The position numbers and the translations under genes are program-made. From NCBI RefSeq assembly GCF_036884655.1, contig NC_088339.1, positions 33,351,001 to 33,415,000 on the forward strand: a stretch of 64,000 nt of DNA, given 5' to 3'. A model generated the notes under the pieces. That model was not told the DNA's origin. It saw only the letters and a list, made by a program, of their open reading frames with translations, and did no database searches. This document shows, piece after piece, positions 61,261 to 64,000 of the stretch (positions are counted from its first letter, which is position 1; every line of letters begins with the position of its first letter). The DNA comes from Musa acuminata AAA Group (taxonomy: Eukaryota > Streptophyta > Magnoliopsida > Zingiberales > Musaceae).

Positions 61261-62886
61261 CGACTGTGGGGGAGAGAGAAAGAGAGGAGGAAGCTGGTTT
61301 CTTTGTTCTTGGTACTTGAGCTACAAAGTTCTTGGTGGCTTTCTAACTTGGTTTTGTAGGGGTGGGAGAGGGCGAGTGCAATGCTACCCAAGTCGACAGA
61401 GTTGAATGGAATCCTTTGGAGACGGCGACTGTGATATGTTGGGGCCAGAGACGGGCAAAAAGTGAGCCCCCCTTCTCTGATCGGTGTGCTTCCTTTTGCT
61501 TCTCTTTTCTCCTATCTTTCTTTCTGGGGCTACTGAGACTTTTCCCTTTTCTATGACACCTTTCCCTGCTGAAGCACATATGCAATCACCAAGGGAGGGT
61601 GTTCCATGTGAGCCTCTTGTACAAACTTGTAGGCTTGAACAAGTCATGCCATCATCTCTCTACCAGGGCCAACCTCCTCAGCTTTCTCTAGGGGAAATGG
61701 GTGTTGGATTCCATCCAGTCATACGGGGCATGATATCTTGTCTTATGGCCAGCCAAGATCCCGAGTGGTCCTCCACCTTTTCTGGTAATTGTAAGTCTCA
61801 GGGTTACGATTACTCCATTTTGCCTCTGCTGTTATTAAGATCTCAATTTCTGCTTTTTCCAGTTGGCACTTATCTGAAGTCTCATGAGAGAGAAAAAAAA
61901 TCATCATCTTTCAAGGTTTTTTCATCCCTTTTTAGTGAAAGAAATAGTAATTATTCTTTGCTAAGTGTAAGACTATATAGATTGATTCTTTCAAGATTTT
62001 GTACCCATAGGAACCTTACGCAGTCGGCCGTCAGTGTAGTAATAGATAATTGATGAAACTCATGTGCTCGAGATACTTTAGGATGAGGGATGATGTCCCT
62101 AATGATTAAGGTGGTACAATTAAGAGGCAAAGGAGGGTATGATTTGGCTTATATAATCTCTTAAACACTTGTATGGGTTCACTTTTTTTTCTTGAAGAGC
62201 AAGGAATGGAATCATCCACTGTGTCCATCCATATCTCTATCCACCATGCAGATCTTCTTTTCGGCCTCACCCTTGCTTTCATCTTCCTCCTCACTGTATT
62301 TTTAATTGCAAAGCCTTGGTGTTACAAAATTCTGGGGCCCCACCATCACATTTTCTAACCCATGGATGATGCTTTGGACTTTTGGGAGAGAGAATGTTGG
62401 TCTCTTGAGATCTCATTGGGAAGAGGAGGACAATGATCATGCTCATATGCTAATTCTACAGTGACATGGAACACTATGATCTGCTGACACATGGTAACTT
62501 GCTGTCATTGCCTGGTTCAAAGTAGGATGCGATGCCTGGCTAGTCATCTCCTCCATCATGAAGCCTGGTAGCCTTGCGAATGCCTGGACCACCAAGCGAG
62601 AAGATATTGGTAAGAAACATCACTTGGCTTCTGTGTTTGTGAGTACCTGTCTTGCATTTGGTTTAGCAGTTGCAAATGCCTGTCTTGCATGCCTAAAACT
62701 GCTCCAATAGTTGCATATGGTTTAGTAGAATCAAAGTGTTTGTGAATGCATTTCTGTGACTCAATTAAATGTTACTTGATGAATGACTTGATCACTAAGT
62801 AGCACTGTTCTCACAAAAGAGAGACTGAACTGCTTAAAAAGTCTATGACATGACACCACCACATCTTCTAAATGATATGCAAAATG

Positions 62887-62935
<49 letters not shown>

Positions 62936-64000
62936 CCTTCTTACGGACTAAACAGATCCACTAATTCTTTTGTTCTAGTGTTTTTCTAGCTATTGTTCTA
63001 CTTTTGTTTTATCAGAACAAAAAAGAATCAGAAAAGAAACAAAATTAGCCTCTACACAAAGAGATTGAGAAAAGCAATTACCACAAAAGTCAGGACATGG
63101 CTTGTGGGTCATCACAATAAAGACTTTGCAAGAATCCCATTTGTAGCTGTTTCAGATCCAGAACTGTCAATCTCACAGTTCTATCAGAAAGCCTGCCTTT
63201 TCCTATATCCATCCTCTGCCTTCCTAAGCCATACAAAGCTTGTAGTTTTCTGATCATTTGGTTCCCTTTTTCCAACTACTTATAGATGTATGATATTGCT
63301 GCTGCTATCTCAAGTTGAAGGAGAAAGCAACCGCTGGTATTTCTTCTGGTTTTTGAATGATAGCAACTGCTAGTGCTTTAAGTTGGGTAGTCATTCTGTG
63401 GCTGTTGTTAGTTTGGCTTACCTTCTTTTTGACACTGCTGATGGAGAAGACCCGAGTTGAGGCCATACCAATCTTCATAGTGACAGCCACAAGAGGAGTC
63501 TAGTGTCTGACATCCCTTTGTGGGAGGATAACTTCTGTGAGAGAAGATACATTTGCCCTCTATCATTCACAACTCATCCACTGAAAGAGATGTGGCTTTC
63601 TTTTGGACCTCTTTGGCGCTTCCACATCTCAGTCCCTACTCTATTACTTGGAAGACTTGAAAGAGATGAACCATAGTTTTCTTTTATGTTTTTTTTATAA
63701 TAGTTTTCAAGATCTCAAATATTGATCGGTACAGGATGTACTGATCAGTATTTATCAATGACAAAGAATTAGTCTCAGATCATATAGTTCGGTCGAAATC
63801 GATATTATTAGTTTTTTGTTATTTTCTGATTAATATCAGAATGTATTGTGGTTCAGTATACCGATGCACTAGTATACTATTTCTGTCCATTAAATTACTG
63901 AAATGAGTAAACGATCGAGATTTCAAACCTTGATACTTTTATACTCATTTTTATCATTCATTATTATTTTGCAGTGATACCAATTGATATGCATCAACAA
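61261..64000. other. Right-hand region without recognised genes
   Basis: Several ORFs of 60-190 codons occur (for example 61484-62053 and 62173-62358) but show no recognisable family, and most translate as low-complexity hydrophobic sequence. There is a (TA)n tract at 62890-62933. Near 63690-63945 are GTACTGATC, CCGATGCA and TTTCAAACCTTGATAC words that recall the GTACCG repeat family of FANCM introns. No RNA gene was found. Confidence 0.6.
62890..62933. repeat. (TA)n microsatellite
   Basis: About 44 bases of TA repeats in unassigned sequence. Confidence 0.95.

Noticed and set aside
61484..62053. 189-codon plus-strand ORF near the right end
   Set aside because: No domain, no conserved motif and mixed composition; insufficient to call a gene.

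Overview
The window is nuclear DNA of a flowering plant: AT-rich intergenic and intron sequence, GC-rich first exons, many GT-AG introns, (TA)n and (CT)n microsatellites, and plant-specific gene families. The overall look (GC-rich 5' ends, gene families, repeats) fits a monocot, possibly of the banana/ginger group, but the species cannot be fixed by eye. No bacterial, organellar, viral or CRISPR features were seen.

Layout, left to right. (1) Minus strand, 3603 to beyond the left edge: the 5' two-thirds or so of a WDR20/creC-like WD40 gene. (2) 3604-6809: intergenic. (3) 6810-16188, plus: a complete 10-exon GDP-fucose O-fucosyltransferase family gene (541 aa), with a hAT-type element in its last intron. 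(4) 17259-42052, plus: a complete 22-exon FANCM helicase gene (1396 aa), a DNA-repair and anti-crossover protein, with an oppositely oriented copy of the same hAT family in intron 3, a minor-class (U12) AT-AC intron and a GC-AG intron. (5) 44939-45799, plus: a subgroup-4-type R2R3-MYB repressor (229 aa). (6) 45800-49259: repeat-rich intergenic DNA with a probable LTR fragment, a long (TA)n tract and a five-unit minisatellite. (7) 49260-54726, plus: a TMN1-type nine-transmembrane (EMP70) protein (588 aa). (8) About 56815-58274: a decayed serine hydroxymethyltransferase pseudogene, followed by a 144-bp tandem repeat. (9) 59937-60947, minus: a BYPASS1-related gene (309 aa). (10) 60948-64000: mostly unassigned sequence and simple repeats.

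The genes are independent plant housekeeping or regulatory genes, each with its own promoter; nothing suggests a cluster acting together. Exon structures were assembled by hand from splice sites, reading-frame continuity and family resemblance. The most notable observations are at the splicing and transposon level: a U12 AT-AC intron and two GC-AG introns, paired hAT elements with exact 8-bp target duplications and a conserved internal palindrome, an 18-nt microexon, a charge reversal in the MYB bHLH-contact motif, and the SHMT pseudogene with its coding-length tandem repeat. I found no convincing wholly new biological system.
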